Assembly (NCBI RefSeq): GCF_947492555.1
Contig: NZ_CANLNE010000002.1
Span: forward strand, 177,501-241,500
Source: an uncultured Roseobacter sp.
GTDB lineage: Bacteria > Pseudomonadota > Alphaproteobacteria > Rhodobacterales > Rhodobacteraceae
DNA length: 64,000 nucleotides
Reading direction: 5' to 3'
The notes under the pieces were generated by a model. It saw only the letters and a program-made list of their open reading frames with translations. It was not told the origin of the DNA and made no database searches. Position 1 is the first letter of the stretch. Each line of letters starts with the position of its first letter. Made by a program: the position numbers and the translations under genes. Below are positions 1 to 7,887 of the stretch, one piece after another.

Positions 1-121
1 AAAAGGGTATGTTCCCACGCGTTACTAACCCGTCCGCCGCTCACCCGAAGGTGCGCTCGACTTGCATGTGTTAGGCGTGCCGCCAGCGTTCGTTCTGAGC
101 CAGGATCAAACTCTCAAGTTG
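1..121 (-). rRNA. rrs: 16S ribosomal RNA, 5' end (partial)
   Basis: The reverse complement holds the universal 16S 5' sequence: GAGTTTGATCCTGGCTCAG (primer 27F site) at 113-95, followed by the conserved AACGAACGCTGGCGGC and CATGCAAGTCGA blocks. The mature 5' end is placed about eight bases upstream of GAGTTTG, near 121. The gene runs leftwards out of the window, so only about 120 nt are present. The GTGAGCGGCGGACGGGT block and the absence of a long V1 insertion fit an alphaproteobacterium. The left-hand end of the window is therefore the start of an rrn operon. Confidence 0.97.
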
Positions 122-336
122 AAAAGCTCTTACGAGCTTATCCTTGACGTTCGAACCTCTGCACATCGTTCTACAAGCATTACTGTAACTTGCAGAACAG
201 TCTCTGTTTGTTGTGCTTCAGGTTACCAAAGTAACCGGAAAGCCGTCCAAACAGTGAAGCTGACACTCCATCATCGGCCGAAGCCTAAGAGCGCGATATA
301 CAGACGTTGATCCATCGAATGAACCAAACCGCCCAC

Positions 337-370
337 ATATCTCTTCAGATATTCATCAATTTCAAAGAGC
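337..370 (-). promoter_or_regulatory. rRNA leader antitermination signals (boxA-like plus hairpin)
   Basis: On the minus strand, in the 16S leader, GCTCTTTGAAATTG (370-357) resembles the boxA element bound by NusB-S10 in rrn antitermination. It is followed by a small perfect hairpin, ATATCT-CTTC-AGATAT (337-352 on the plus strand), in a boxB-like position. Order and distance from the 16S gene fit an rrn leader. Assignment is by motif resemblance only. Confidence 0.65.
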
Positions 371-532
371 GTAGAGACAAAAGTGACAGTGTGCGCCCTA
401 ACTTCTTTGGCGCGCCCCACCTCGGTTACCTCTGATTTTTCTTCTTGCGTCTCGTTTCGGTCCGTCCCGTTTCCGGTGTGTCCCGCCCGTCTGGCGCCCC
501 GTTGGTGCATCTCTGCGCCGCCGGTGAGGGGG

Positions 533-561
533 GTTCTACGGTTAGTACGGGGTACCCGCAA
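533..561 (-). promoter_or_regulatory. putative rrn P1 promoter
   Basis: Read on the minus strand, TTGCGG (561-556) and TAGAAC (538-533) are separated by exactly 17 bp, a sigma-70-type arrangement. A-rich runs lie just upstream (around 565-595) and could act as an UP element. Transcription would start near 525, giving a leader of about 400 nt that contains the boxA-like element. No other promoter as good was found between here and the 16S gene. Confidence 0.55.
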
Positions 562-705
562 CCCCTTTTTTCAGGAAACGTCATTTTTTTTACATGTTTC
601 TTGTTTTTCCTTTGAAAACAGTCGGTTGCTTACTCATAATTTCGCAAAATACGGGTTTTGAGCAGGATTATTTCGTTTCGCTGCATCCGAGGCCCACCCT
701 GCTTC

Positions 706-884
706 CGCTATATATAGCGTTATCCACAGAGCTATCCCCAAGACTCCGCGAGTCACCGGACAAATCAGGCACGACTCGGAGCATGAATCAGGTGAATCGC
801 GGCCGATTCAGGTGCACCGGGCCAAAGGATTCGTCCAAATGGTCAAAAATGAATCGGTCTTACGGGGTGATTTGCGGTCGAATC
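706..884. other. GANTC cluster with DnaA box and AT palindrome
   Basis: The stretch 562-931 has no credible gene. It contains a 14-bp perfect palindrome CGCTATATATAGCG (706-719), immediately followed by a perfect DnaA box TTATCCACA (720-728) and a degenerate copy CTATCCCCA (732-740). Then come nine GANTC sites starting at 742, 750, 773, 785, 794, 805, 828, 851 and 880. GANTC is the CcrM methylation site of alphaproteobacteria and would be expected about once per 256 bp by chance. An A/T-rich tract (577-660) lies next to it. A replication origin, or a cell-cycle-regulated control region, is an inference. Confidence 0.5.
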
Positions 885-931
885 CGGACATCACGGGTTT
901 CGAAACCGCTCAACAATGATGCTGAATGGTC

Positions 932-1537
932 TCAGGCCGCCTGTTTGCTGCGCAGCTTAGGCAGCCGCAGCGCCAACAGGCCCAGAATCACGGCCATATA
1001 GATGACCGGCTCCAGCGCCCAGGTCTTGGTCAGCATCATATAGTGCACCCCGCCCAGAAGAACGGCCACATAGGAGAGACGGTGCAGTTTGCGCCAACCG
1101 GCTCCAAGTTTGCGCACCGACCAGTTGTTTGACGTCAGCGCTAGGGGGATCAACAGCACAAAGCCTGCCATACCGATTGTGATATATGGACGCTTGAGAA
1201 TATCCGCCCAGATCTGGCTCAGGATGCCCACGTCCAGCACCAGCCACACCAACAGGTGCAGGGACACATATGTAAAGGCAAGAAGGCCGAACATGCGGCG
1301 GAACTTCAGCAAGTTGATCCCGAGGTGACGGCGCAGCGGCGTGATGGTCAGGCCGATGATCAGCAGCTGCAGCGCAATCTCGCCCAGTTCATGCTCCAGC
1401 GCCTTGATCGGTTCACGGCCCAGACCGCCCGTCTGCGCGAGATAGAGCAGCCAGGGCACCGGCAGCAGATACAGTATATAGAGAACCCATGTGGGCACCC
1501 GGCGCGCGAAGGCGTTGATACGGTCAACAACTGTCAT
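932..1537 (-). CDS. msrQ: MsrQ, heme-binding membrane subunit of the MsrPQ methionine sulfoxide reductase
   Basis: This 201-residue integral membrane protein of the ferric-reductase-like (YedZ) family has about six hydrophobic segments. Histidines placed as heme-b ligands are visible at about 94 (SLHLLVW), 152 (KLHRLSY) and 165 (GVHYMML). The family passes electrons from the quinone pool or flavin reductase to periplasmic MsrP, which repairs oxidised methionines. It starts 23 bp after the msrP stop codon on the same strand, so the two form the expected msrPQ operon. Length matches the family. Confidence 0.95.
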   Translation of the reverse strand: MTVVDRINAFARRVPTWVLYILYLLPVPWLLYLAQTGGLGREPIKALEHELGEIALQLLIIGLTITPLRRHLGINLLKFRRMFGLLAFTYVSLHLLVWLVLDVGILSQIWADILKRPYITIGMAGFVLLIPLALTSNNWSVRKLGAGWRKLHRLSYVAVLLGGVHYMMLTKTWALEPVIYMAVILGLLALRLPKLRSKQAA

Positions 1538-1560
1538 GGCATCAACCTAGCACAGATGGC

Positions 1561-2469
1561 TTAATAATTGACGGTCAGGTCCATACCTTCATAAAGGCTG
1601 GCCACTTCATCTTCGTAGCCGTTGAACATCAGCGTCGGCACACGTTTCGAAAACAGGCCACCGCCCACCTTGCGTTCCGTTGCCTGACTCCAGCGGGGAT
1701 GATCCACAGTCGGGTTCACATTTGCATAGAAGCCATATTCACGGGCTTGCAGCGCCTGCCATGTGTTCACGGGCTGATCTTCGGTCACCGTGATCCGCAC
1801 AATCGACTTGATCGATTTGAATCCATACTTCCACGGCACCACCAGACGCATCGGCGCGCCATTCTGGTTCGGGATGGTTTTGCCGTAAATGCCCGTCGCC
1901 ATGATGGTGAGCGGATGCAGCGCCTCGTCCATGCGCAGACCTTCGATATAGGGCCAGTCGATGGTGCGATACTTCTGACCGATCATCTCTTCGGGCCGGT
2001 AGAGCGTTTCGAAGCGCACGTATTTGCCTTCGGGCATCACACCGGCCAGCGCCAGCAGGTCCGCCAGTTCAAATCCGTTCCACGGGATGACCATCGACCA
2101 GGCCTCGACACAGCGGAAACGGTAGATGCGTTCCTCCACCGTCATCTCGGCCATGATGTCCTTGAAGCTGTAGTCGCCCGGCTTTTCGACAAGGCCATCG
2201 ATCGCCACCGTCCAGGGATCGGTCGTCAACGCGCCGGCGTACGTCGCGGGATCGCTCTTGCCGGTGCCGAATTCATAGAAGTTGTTATATTGCGTGATGT
2301 CTTCCCAAGGGTTCGGCTCCAGCGTCTCTTCGGCCTGCGCGCCCGCACCGACCCCGGCCAGGCCCACGCCCGCCGCGGCACCCGCCATCAATTGGCGACG
2401 GTTCATGAAATGCGCCCGCGGCGTCACATCTTTATGCGTCAGCGTGTTGGTCCACCGATGTGCCATCAT
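1561..2469 (-). CDS. msrP: MsrP, periplasmic protein-methionine-sulfoxide reductase catalytic subunit (molybdopterin)
   Basis: The 302-residue protein opens with a Tat-type signal ([12 protein letters not shown] at about 23-34, after a short N-region) consistent with export of a folded molybdoenzyme. The oxidoreductase Moco-binding domain follows, with the molybdenum-ligating cysteine in [14 protein letters not shown] (Cys at about 120). Known MsrP reduces free and protein-bound methionine sulfoxide in the periplasm with electrons from MsrQ, encoded next. Two adjacent ATGs (2469 and 2466) are possible starts. Confidence 0.95.
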   Translation of the reverse strand: MMAHRWTNTLTHKDVTPRAHFMNRRQLMAGAAAGVGLAGVGAGAQAEETLEPNPWEDITQYNNFYEFGTGKSDPATYAGALTTDPWTVAIDGLVEKPGDYSFKDIMAEMTVEERIYRFRCVEAWSMVIPWNGFELADLLALAGVMPEGKYVRFETLYRPEEMIGQKYRTIDWPYIEGLRMDEALHPLTIMATGIYGKTIPNQNGAPMRLVVPWKYGFKSIKSIVRITVTEDQPVNTWQALQAREYGFYANVNPTVDHPRWSQATERKVGGGLFSKRVPTLMFNGYEDEVASLYEGMDLTVNY

Positions 2470-2565
2470 CTACTCCAAAGCAATCGCGTTTCAGCTCATG
2501 TAGAGAGTAGTACGTGCAGGACCAAACCAATTCGAGTCACGAATGAGACAGCAGTCTGTAACTAT

Positions 2566-3228
2566 TCACGCCAGCGTGCGCAGGTTCAGCAGGCCCGGCA
2601 GGTCATCCATGCTCCTGAAAAGAGCGTCGCAGATCGGTGCCAGACGTTCCGGATCGGTCCCTGCCACATAGCCAAGGCAGGCCATTCCGGCCGCTTTGCC
2701 CGCGCGGGCACCGCTGGGGCTGTCTTCGATCACCACGCATCTCTCCGGCGGCACACCCGCGTCCGCTGCGGCTTTGAGATAAACGTCGGGCGCAGGCTTG
2801 GGATGGGTCACATCCTCGCGCGAATAGATGCATCCCAGCAGACGTGTCCACAGACCTGTGCGGGTCAGGGTGATCTCCATCTTGCGGTGCGGCCCATTGG
2901 AGCCAACGGCATATCCGATCCCGGCAGCATCCAGCGCGTCCAGAACGCCGACAATCCCGGGCACGGGCTCGACCTCTGCCGCCAGCACATCGAAAATCTC
3001 ACTATACATACTGTCGAGCCAGTCATCCGGCAGCCTTGCCCCCATCTCGCGCGCCGTTGTCATCACCCCTGCCAAGGTGCCGCCGACAAAATAGTCTTCA
3101 ACCTGATCGATGGAAATGTTCAGCCCGTGACGCGCCAGGTTGTCCTGAATAACGACATTCGACAGCGGCTCGCTGTCCACCAGAACACCGTCGCAGTCGA
3201 AGAGTACCAAATCGGGGGGGAAATTCAT
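2566..3228 (-). CDS. HAD-superfamily phosphatase (beta-phosphoglucomutase-like)
   Basis: A 220-residue haloacid dehalogenase family protein. Motif I, DCDGVLVDSEPL, is at residues 10-21 with the nucleophile and acid-base aspartates. Motif II is near VGSNGPHRK, the motif III lysine is in HPKPAPDVYL, and motif IV is VIEDSPSGARAG. The helical cap between motifs I and II is of the subclass seen in beta-phosphoglucomutase and phosphoglycolate phosphatase-like enzymes. Substrate cannot be told from sequence. It lies downstream of clpB on the same strand but a terminator separates them, so it probably has its own promoter. Confidence 0.85.
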   Translation of the reverse strand: MNFPPDLVLFDCDGVLVDSEPLSNVVIQDNLARHGLNISIDQVEDYFVGGTLAGVMTTAREMGARLPDDWLDSMYSEIFDVLAAEVEPVPGIVGVLDALDAAGIGYAVGSNGPHRKMEITLTRTGLWTRLLGCIYSREDVTHPKPAPDVYLKAAADAGVPPERCVVIEDSPSGARAGKAAGMACLGYVAGTDPERLAPICDALFRSMDDLPGLLNLRTLA

Positions 3229-3231
3229 GAA

Positions 3232-3258
3232 AAAGGCCGGGGTTAGGTCCCGGCCTTT
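3232..3258 (-). terminator. rho-independent terminator of clpB
   Basis: Perfect 10-bp inverted repeat AAAGGCCGGG (3232-3241) and CCCGGCCTTT (3249-3258) with a 7-nt loop. On the minus strand the stem runs into TTTTTC. It lies 24 bp past the clpB stop codon and just before the HAD gene start. Confidence 0.85.
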
Positions 3259-3281
3259 GTGCAGTCATTTTGATCGCGCCG

Positions 3282-5900
3282 TCAATGCACGACGGCATCA
3301 TCCGGTTTCGGGCGGTTCGACGCGGCAATCCGGTCGCCGATGATCAACCCGTCGCTGCCGGCACTGACGGTCACGGTTTCACCGTCCTTCACGTCACCGG
3401 CCAGCAGCATCTCTGCCAGGGGGTCCTGCAGCGCCCGCTGGATCACGCGTTTGAGTGGTCGCGCGCCGAACACCGGATCATAGCCTTCGTCCGCCAGCCA
3501 TGTCCGCGCGCCGTCATCCAGATCAAGGGTGATCTTCCGCGTCGCCAGCCGTTTGAGCAGCCGCGCCATCTGGATATCGACGATGCCGTCCATATCCTCA
3601 CGGCCCAGACGATCAAAGATGATGGTTTCGTCGAGACGGTTGAGGAACTCCGGCCGGAAATGCGCCCGCACCGCATCCATCACGTCGCGTTTGGCATCCG
3701 AGGCATCCGCCCCATCCGGCAAGCGGCTGAGACTTTGCGCGCCGAGGTTCGACGTCAGAATGATCAGCGTCTGTTTGAAATCCACGGTGCGGCCCTGACC
3801 ATCGGTCAGCATCCCGTCATCCAGTACCTGCAACAGCACGTTGAAGACATCCGGGTGCGCCTTCTCGACCTCATCGAAGAGCACAACCTGATACGGCCTG
3901 CGCCGCACGGCCTCCGTCAGCACACCACCCTCATCATAGCCGACATAGCCGGGAGGCGCTCCAATCAGACGCGCCACACTGTGTTTCTCCATGAACTCCG
4001 ACATGTCGATGCGCACCATCGCGCTGTCATCGTCAAAGAGGAACTCGGCCACGGCCTTGGTCAGCTCGGTCTTGCCCACACCGGTCGGCCCAAGGAAGAG
4101 GAACGAGCCCAGCGGCCGGTTCTCGTCGTTCAGACCGGCGCGCGCGCGCCGTACCGCATTGGCAACCGAACGCACGGCGGTTTCCTGACCGATCACGCGC
4201 GTGTGCAACTGATCTTCCATGCGCAGCAGTTTGTCGCGTTCGCCTTCCAGCATCTTGCCCGCCGGAATACCGGTCCAGCGTTCGACAACACTGGCGATCT
4301 GGTCGGGGCGCACGGCCTCTTCCACCAGCACATCGGTTTCATCGCGGCCCTCGGCCTCGCCCAGCAGTTTTTCCAGCTGCGGGATCACCCCATAGGACAG
4401 CTCACCGGCCTTGGCCAGATTACCTTCACGCTTGGCGATCTCAAGCTCGGCACGGGCGTGATCCAGTTTTTCCTTGATGTCCCGCGCGCCTGCCATTTTG
4501 TCCCGCTCCGCCTGCCATTTGGCGGTCAGCGCATCACTTTTCTCCTGCAGTTCGGAGAGGTCCTTTTCCAGCGTGGCCAGGCGGTCCTTGCTTGCCGCGT
4601 CATCCTCCAGGCGCAAGGCCTCGGCCTCGATCTGCATCTGCAGGATCTGACGGTCCAGCGCGTCCAGCTCTTCGGGTTTGCTGTCCACCTCCATGCGCAA
4701 CCGGCTCGCCGCCTCATCGACCAGGTCGATGGCCTTGTCCGGCAGGAAACGGTCCGTGATGTAGCGATGGCTCAGCGTCGCCGCCGCCACCAGCGCCGAA
4801 TCCGAAATCCGCACGCCGTGGTGCAGCTCGTACTTCTCTTTGATACCGCGCAAAATAGATACGGTATCTTCCACCGTCGGTTCCAACACCATGACCGGCT
4901 GGAACCGCCGGGCAAGGGCCGCGTCCTTCTCCACATACTTGCGGTATTCATCAAGCGTGGTCGCGCCCACGCAATGCAACTCACCCCGCGCCAGCGCTGG
5001 CTTGATCAGATTGGCGGCATCCATCGCGCCATCCGCCTTGCCCGCACCCACAAGCGTATGCATTTCGTCGATAAAGAGGATGATCTCGCCTGCAGCTTCC
5101 GTGACCTCGGTCAGAACAGCTTTCAGCCGCTCTTCGAACTCTCCCCGGTACTTTGCGCCCGCGATCAGCGCGCCCATGTCCAGCGCCAGCAGCTTCTTGT
5201 TGCGCAGGGATTCGGGCACGTCGCCGTTCACGATACGCAGGGCAAGGCCTTCGGCAATCGCCGTTTTACCAACACCAGGCTCACCAATGAGGACGGGGTT
5301 GTTCTTGGTCCGGCGGCTGAGCACCTGCATGGCGCGGCGAATCTCTTCGTCACGGCCAATGATCGGGTCGATCTTGCCTGCCTCGGCGCGCTCCGTCAGG
5401 TCCATCGCGTATTTCTTCAACGCGTCGTACCCCTCTTCGGCGTTGGCCGTGTCTGCGGTGCGGCCTTTGCGAACATCGTTGATCGCCGTGTTCAGCCCCT
5501 GCGCCGTCACGCCCCCCGCGTCCAGCGCGGTCTTTGCAGGCGATTTCACCATGCAGAGCGCCATCAGGATGCGTTCGACCGGCACAAAACTGTCGCCTGC
5601 CTTCTTGGCCAGGGCCTCGGCCTCGGCCAGCACCTTCTGCGTCGCATTGTCGAGATAGACCTGGGCGGCGTCGCCGCTGACCTTTGGCATCTTGGACAAG
5701 GCCAACTCAACCGATTGCACGACATCTGCAGGCTTGCCGCCCGCAGCGGCAATCAGGTTGCTCGCCAACCCCTGATCGTCGTCCATCAGTGCCTTGAGGA
5801 TATGTTCAGGCGCCAGCCGCTGATGGCTGTCGCGCGTCGCGATTGTCTGTGCCGCCTGAATGAAACCGCGCGATCGCTCCGTGAACTTGGTCAAGTCCAT
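3282..5900 (-). CDS. clpB: ClpB, ATP-dependent disaggregase chaperone
   Basis: The 872-residue protein has the full ClpB layout. The Clp N domain covers about 1-145. The first AAA+ module has Walker A GEPGVGKT at about 207-214 and Walker [10 protein letters not shown]. The coiled-coil middle domain covers about 400-530. The second AAA+ module has [10 protein letters not shown] at about 600 and a C-terminal D2-small domain. Known ClpB works with DnaK to resolubilise aggregated proteins after heat shock. Length is close to the E. coli protein (857). A sigma-32-type promoter lies about 80 bp upstream, fitting heat-shock control. Confidence 0.98.
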   Translation of the reverse strand: MDLTKFTERSRGFIQAAQTIATRDSHQRLAPEHILKALMDDDQGLASNLIAAAGGKPADVVQSVELALSKMPKVSGDAAQVYLDNATQKVLAEAEALAKKAGDSFVPVERILMALCMVKSPAKTALDAGGVTAQGLNTAINDVRKGRTADTANAEEGYDALKKYAMDLTERAEAGKIDPIIGRDEEIRRAMQVLSRRTKNNPVLIGEPGVGKTAIAEGLALRIVNGDVPESLRNKKLLALDMGALIAGAKYRGEFEERLKAVLTEVTEAAGEIILFIDEMHTLVGAGKADGAMDAANLIKPALARGELHCVGATTLDEYRKYVEKDAALARRFQPVMVLEPTVEDTVSILRGIKEKYELHHGVRISDSALVAAATLSHRYITDRFLPDKAIDLVDEAASRLRMEVDSKPEELDALDRQILQMQIEAEALRLEDDAASKDRLATLEKDLSELQEKSDALTAKWQAERDKMAGARDIKEKLDHARAELEIAKREGNLAKAGELSYGVIPQLEKLLGEAEGRDETDVLVEEAVRPDQIASVVERWTGIPAGKMLEGERDKLLRMEDQLHTRVIGQETAVRSVANAVRRARAGLNDENRPLGSFLFLGPTGVGKTELTKAVAEFLFDDDSAMVRIDMSEFMEKHSVARLIGAPPGYVGYDEGGVLTEAVRRRPYQVVLFDEVEKAHPDVFNVLLQVLDDGMLTDGQGRTVDFKQTLIILTSNLGAQSLSRLPDGADASDAKRDVMDAVRAHFRPEFLNRLDETIIFDRLGREDMDGIVDIQMARLLKRLATRKITLDLDDGARTWLADEGYDPVFGARPLKRVIQRALQDPLAEMLLAGDVKDGETVTVSAGSDGLIIGDRIAASNRPKPDDAVVH

Positions 5901-5981
5901 GGGTATTCTCCTTTATGTAAAGCGTCCCGGATGTGCTGCGCCCGGCATAGCGGCACGACAGCGGTCAGGACCTTGAGGTTT

Positions 5982-6010
5982 ATTTGGGGCGCAGGCGAGC
6001 CCGCTTCAAG
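5982..6010 (-). promoter_or_regulatory. sigma-32 (RpoH) type promoter of clpB
   Basis: On the minus strand, CTTGAAG (6010-6004) and CCCCAAAT (5989-5982) are separated by 14 bp. This closely matches the heat-shock consensus CTTGAAA-N11-16-CCCCATNT. Transcription would start near 5975, some 75 nt before the clpB start codon, which has a good AAGGAG site. Confidence 0.75.
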
Positions 6011-6215
6011 AGGCTGCTACGCTCCGCGTTTGCGATACCTTATCCTGCAAGTGGTTGCCCTGATGTGAATCAAACGAGCAGCCCTTGTGGGAATAGCCGC
6101 CGCCCTTTCCCCGTTTTTGACCCTCTCTGATCCCCTATCTTTGGTGCTAAGTGAAGGCGTACCCGTACCGCAGTCCTTCATCGTATGTAACCAGTCGGCA
6201 TGTTCTGCCAGTTCC

Positions 6216-6385
6216 AATTGCGTCCCGGGTCCTCACAGTTCCACATCAGGCCCGGGACGCAATTTGCCACAGGAGCAAACCTCGGTTTGTCGATAACTTG
6301 CCCGCTCGACGGGCAGGGTCTGCGCGCTCCTGATCGGCTCACCACCTAAACCCGGAGCGCATGGGAGATGCCTCCGGGTCTTTTT
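6216..6385 (+). ncRNA. candidate structured RNA (small RNA or pyrF leader) ending in a terminator
   Basis: Between the divergent clpB and pyrF genes lies a run of secondary-structure elements. There is a 14-bp perfect inverted repeat AATTGCGTCCCGGG (6216-6229) / CCCGGGACGCAATT (6251-6264). Hairpins follow at CAAACC-TC-GGTTTG (6276-6289) and TGCCCG-CTCGA-CGGGCA (6299-6315). Last is a terminator-like stem ACCCGGAG (6350-6357) / CTCCGGGT (6372-6379) followed by CTTTTT. No plus-strand gene lies upstream that would need this terminator, so a separate transcript or an attenuating leader for pyrF (71 nt downstream) is inferred. No known RNA family was recognised. Confidence 0.45.
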
Positions 6386-6455
6386 CTGCCCCGCCATAAG
6401 ATGGACAGGCTGACCTGTTCCGCCTAAGAGACATCGACGGGAAAAGGAGCGGCAA

Positions 6456-7172
6456 ATGGTAGATGACAGACTGATCGTGGCGCTGGATGTGCCCAATGCG
6501 CTCGCAGGTCACAAGCTGGCCGCACAACTCGGCGACGCCGTCAGTTTTTACAAAATCGGCCTTGGCATGTTGACGGGGGGCGGTCTGGCGCTGGCCAATG
6601 AGCTCAAGCAGGAACATGGCAAGCGAATCTTCCTGGACATGAAGCTTTTCGACATCGGCGCCACCGTGGAGGCTGCTGTCCGTGGATTGGCGCAATTCGA
6701 TCTCGACTTCCTGACCGTGCACGGCGACCCGCATGTAGTTGCCGCCGCAAAAGAAGGCGCTGGCGGATCTGAGATGAAAATCCTTGCCGTCACCATCCTG
6801 ACATCACTGGATCGATCCGATCTGGACGCCTGTCAGATCCGGCAGGGCGACGTGCCGGAGCTGGTTGTTGCTCGTGCCGCCGCAGCCTTCGAGGCAGGCG
6901 CAGACGGTGTGATCGCCTCCCCCCAGGAAGCGGCGCGAATCCGGGCCCTGCCCGAAGCCAGGGATCGCCTGATCGTCACCCCCGGTGTCCGTCCCGCAGG
7001 CGCGGATCTCGGTGACCAGAAACGTGTGGCGACCCCCGCGAATGCTATTTCCGCGGGTGCGGACCATGTCGTCGTGGGCCGACCGGTCTGGCAATCGGCC
7101 AGTCCGCGCGCAGCGGCAGAGGCGATTCTGGCGGAGCTGAACAGCCCGCAGGCCCACAGTCCAAACCACTGA
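6456..7172 (+). CDS. pyrF: orotidine 5'-phosphate decarboxylase
   Basis: The 238-residue protein catalyses the last step of UMP synthesis, decarboxylation of OMP. The signature LDMKLFDIGATV carries the catalytic Asp61-x-Lys63-x-x-Asp66 array. The N-terminal IVALDVPN strand, the TVHGD segment and the C-terminal VVGRPV phosphate-binding turn complete the TIM-barrel family pattern. Length is typical (about 235). The start has an AAAAGGAG ribosome site. It is monocistronic, flanked on both sides by structured intergenic regions. Confidence 0.97.
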   Translation: MVDDRLIVALDVPNALAGHKLAAQLGDAVSFYKIGLGMLTGGGLALANELKQEHGKRIFLDMKLFDIGATVEAAVRGLAQFDLDFLTVHGDPHVVAAAKEGAGGSEMKILAVTILTSLDRSDLDACQIRQGDVPELVVARAAAAFEAGADGVIASPQEAARIRALPEARDRLIVTPGVRPAGADLGDQKRVATPANAISAGADHVVVGRPVWQSASPRAAAEAILAELNSPQAHSPNH

Positions 7173-7190
7173 TCCCACGTCGGAATTCAG

Positions 7191-7408
7191 GGTTGTCCAC
7201 AACCTGAACGCGCTTGCTAAGCCAACAGATGAACCGCAAGACACTGTGGCCGTAAGACAACAGACCACAGGATGTGGGTTTTAAGACCTTTTGGTCATTA
7301 GGCGAATTCGCCTTTAGGTGGTAAGTTGACGTTAGGTGATACTCCCCAACGAACCACGTCTTCCTGAGGTTCGTTACCTCCCCCCGCTCAGATCAGCGGG
7401 GGGTTTTT
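7191..7408 (+). ncRNA. candidate small RNA downstream of pyrF with strong terminator
   Basis: The 215-bp gap after pyrF is full of perfect hairpins: GGTTGT-CC-ACAACC (7191-7204), GACC-TTTT-GGTC (7285-7296), the palindrome GGCGAATTCGCC (7301-7312), and AACGAACC/GGTTCGTT (7348-7355/7368-7375) with a pyrimidine-containing loop. It ends in a 9-bp GC-rich terminator CCCCCCGCT/AGCGGGGGG (7380-7388/7395-7403) followed by TTTTT. The exposed CTTCC loop and ACCTCCCC segment could pair with ribosome binding sites. It could be an independent small RNA or a pyrF 3'UTR-derived one. No Rfam-type family was recognised by eye. Confidence 0.45.
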
Positions 7409-7859
7409 CCTTAAAGGCTCCCGTTCTTCTGCCAGGTAGATGGCCAACCGTGTCTTAAAATCCGGCACGGCCCTGGGGTGGTTCAGAAAGTCGGTGACAG
7501 CCATCAACTCCCAATGCTGACCTTCATCCCCCAAACCGGATGGACCCCACGATCTCTTCCGGCACACGCGCGACAAAGAACCAGTTCACCTCTTCCCTTA
7601 AGGTGAAGCACCGCCCCCATGAAATCACATCTGGCCGGATCGTCAGACCCAGCTCCTCAAAGGTCTCGCGCATCACGCAGGCCAGCGGCGGCTCGTCCGC
7701 CTCGCGCCCACCACCCGGCAGATCCCAATAGCCCGGAAAGGGAATCGTCGGAATGTCATCGCGCAGGATCACGATGACCTGTTCCCCCATCAGCAGGGCC
7801 AGCTTGGCCCCGGTGAACGGCATGTTCATTTCATCTGCGGTGGCATAAGATCGGGACAT
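7388..7859 (-). pseudogene. NUDIX hydrolase gene interrupted by a one-base frameshift
   Basis: The start at 7859 opens a NUDIX domain. The Nudix box (Gly50-x5-Glu56-x7-Arg64-Glu65-x2-Glu68-Glu69-x-Gly71) is intact, preceded by GYWDLPGGG. The frame then ends early with a TGA right after VGSIRFGG. In the next frame, DEGQHWELMAVTDFL and on to a stop at 7388 is the natural continuation of such proteins. The break falls at a run of five C (7528-7532, G5 on the coding strand). Removing one base restores a single protein of about 156 residues. It may be a real decay, a phase-variable tract or a sequence error. Confidence 0.75.
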
Positions 7860-7887
7860 GCACGCACCTTAACCGAACCACCGGATT

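Noticed and set aside
62-661. Short open frames in the 16S gene and its leader
   Set aside because: They overlap rRNA, boxA-like and promoter elements and do not look like proteins.
3270-6068. A 932-codon plus-strand open frame opposite clpB
   Set aside because: It is the antisense of a highly conserved chaperone gene; high GC leaves long empty frames. The translation (His/Gln/Arg-rich) has no family features.
6017-6217. Minus-strand frame of 66 codons between clpB and pyrF (MELAEHADWLHTMKDC...)
   Set aside because: It overlaps the clpB promoter, has no ribosome site and no similarity that I recognise; the region is better explained as regulatory or structured RNA.
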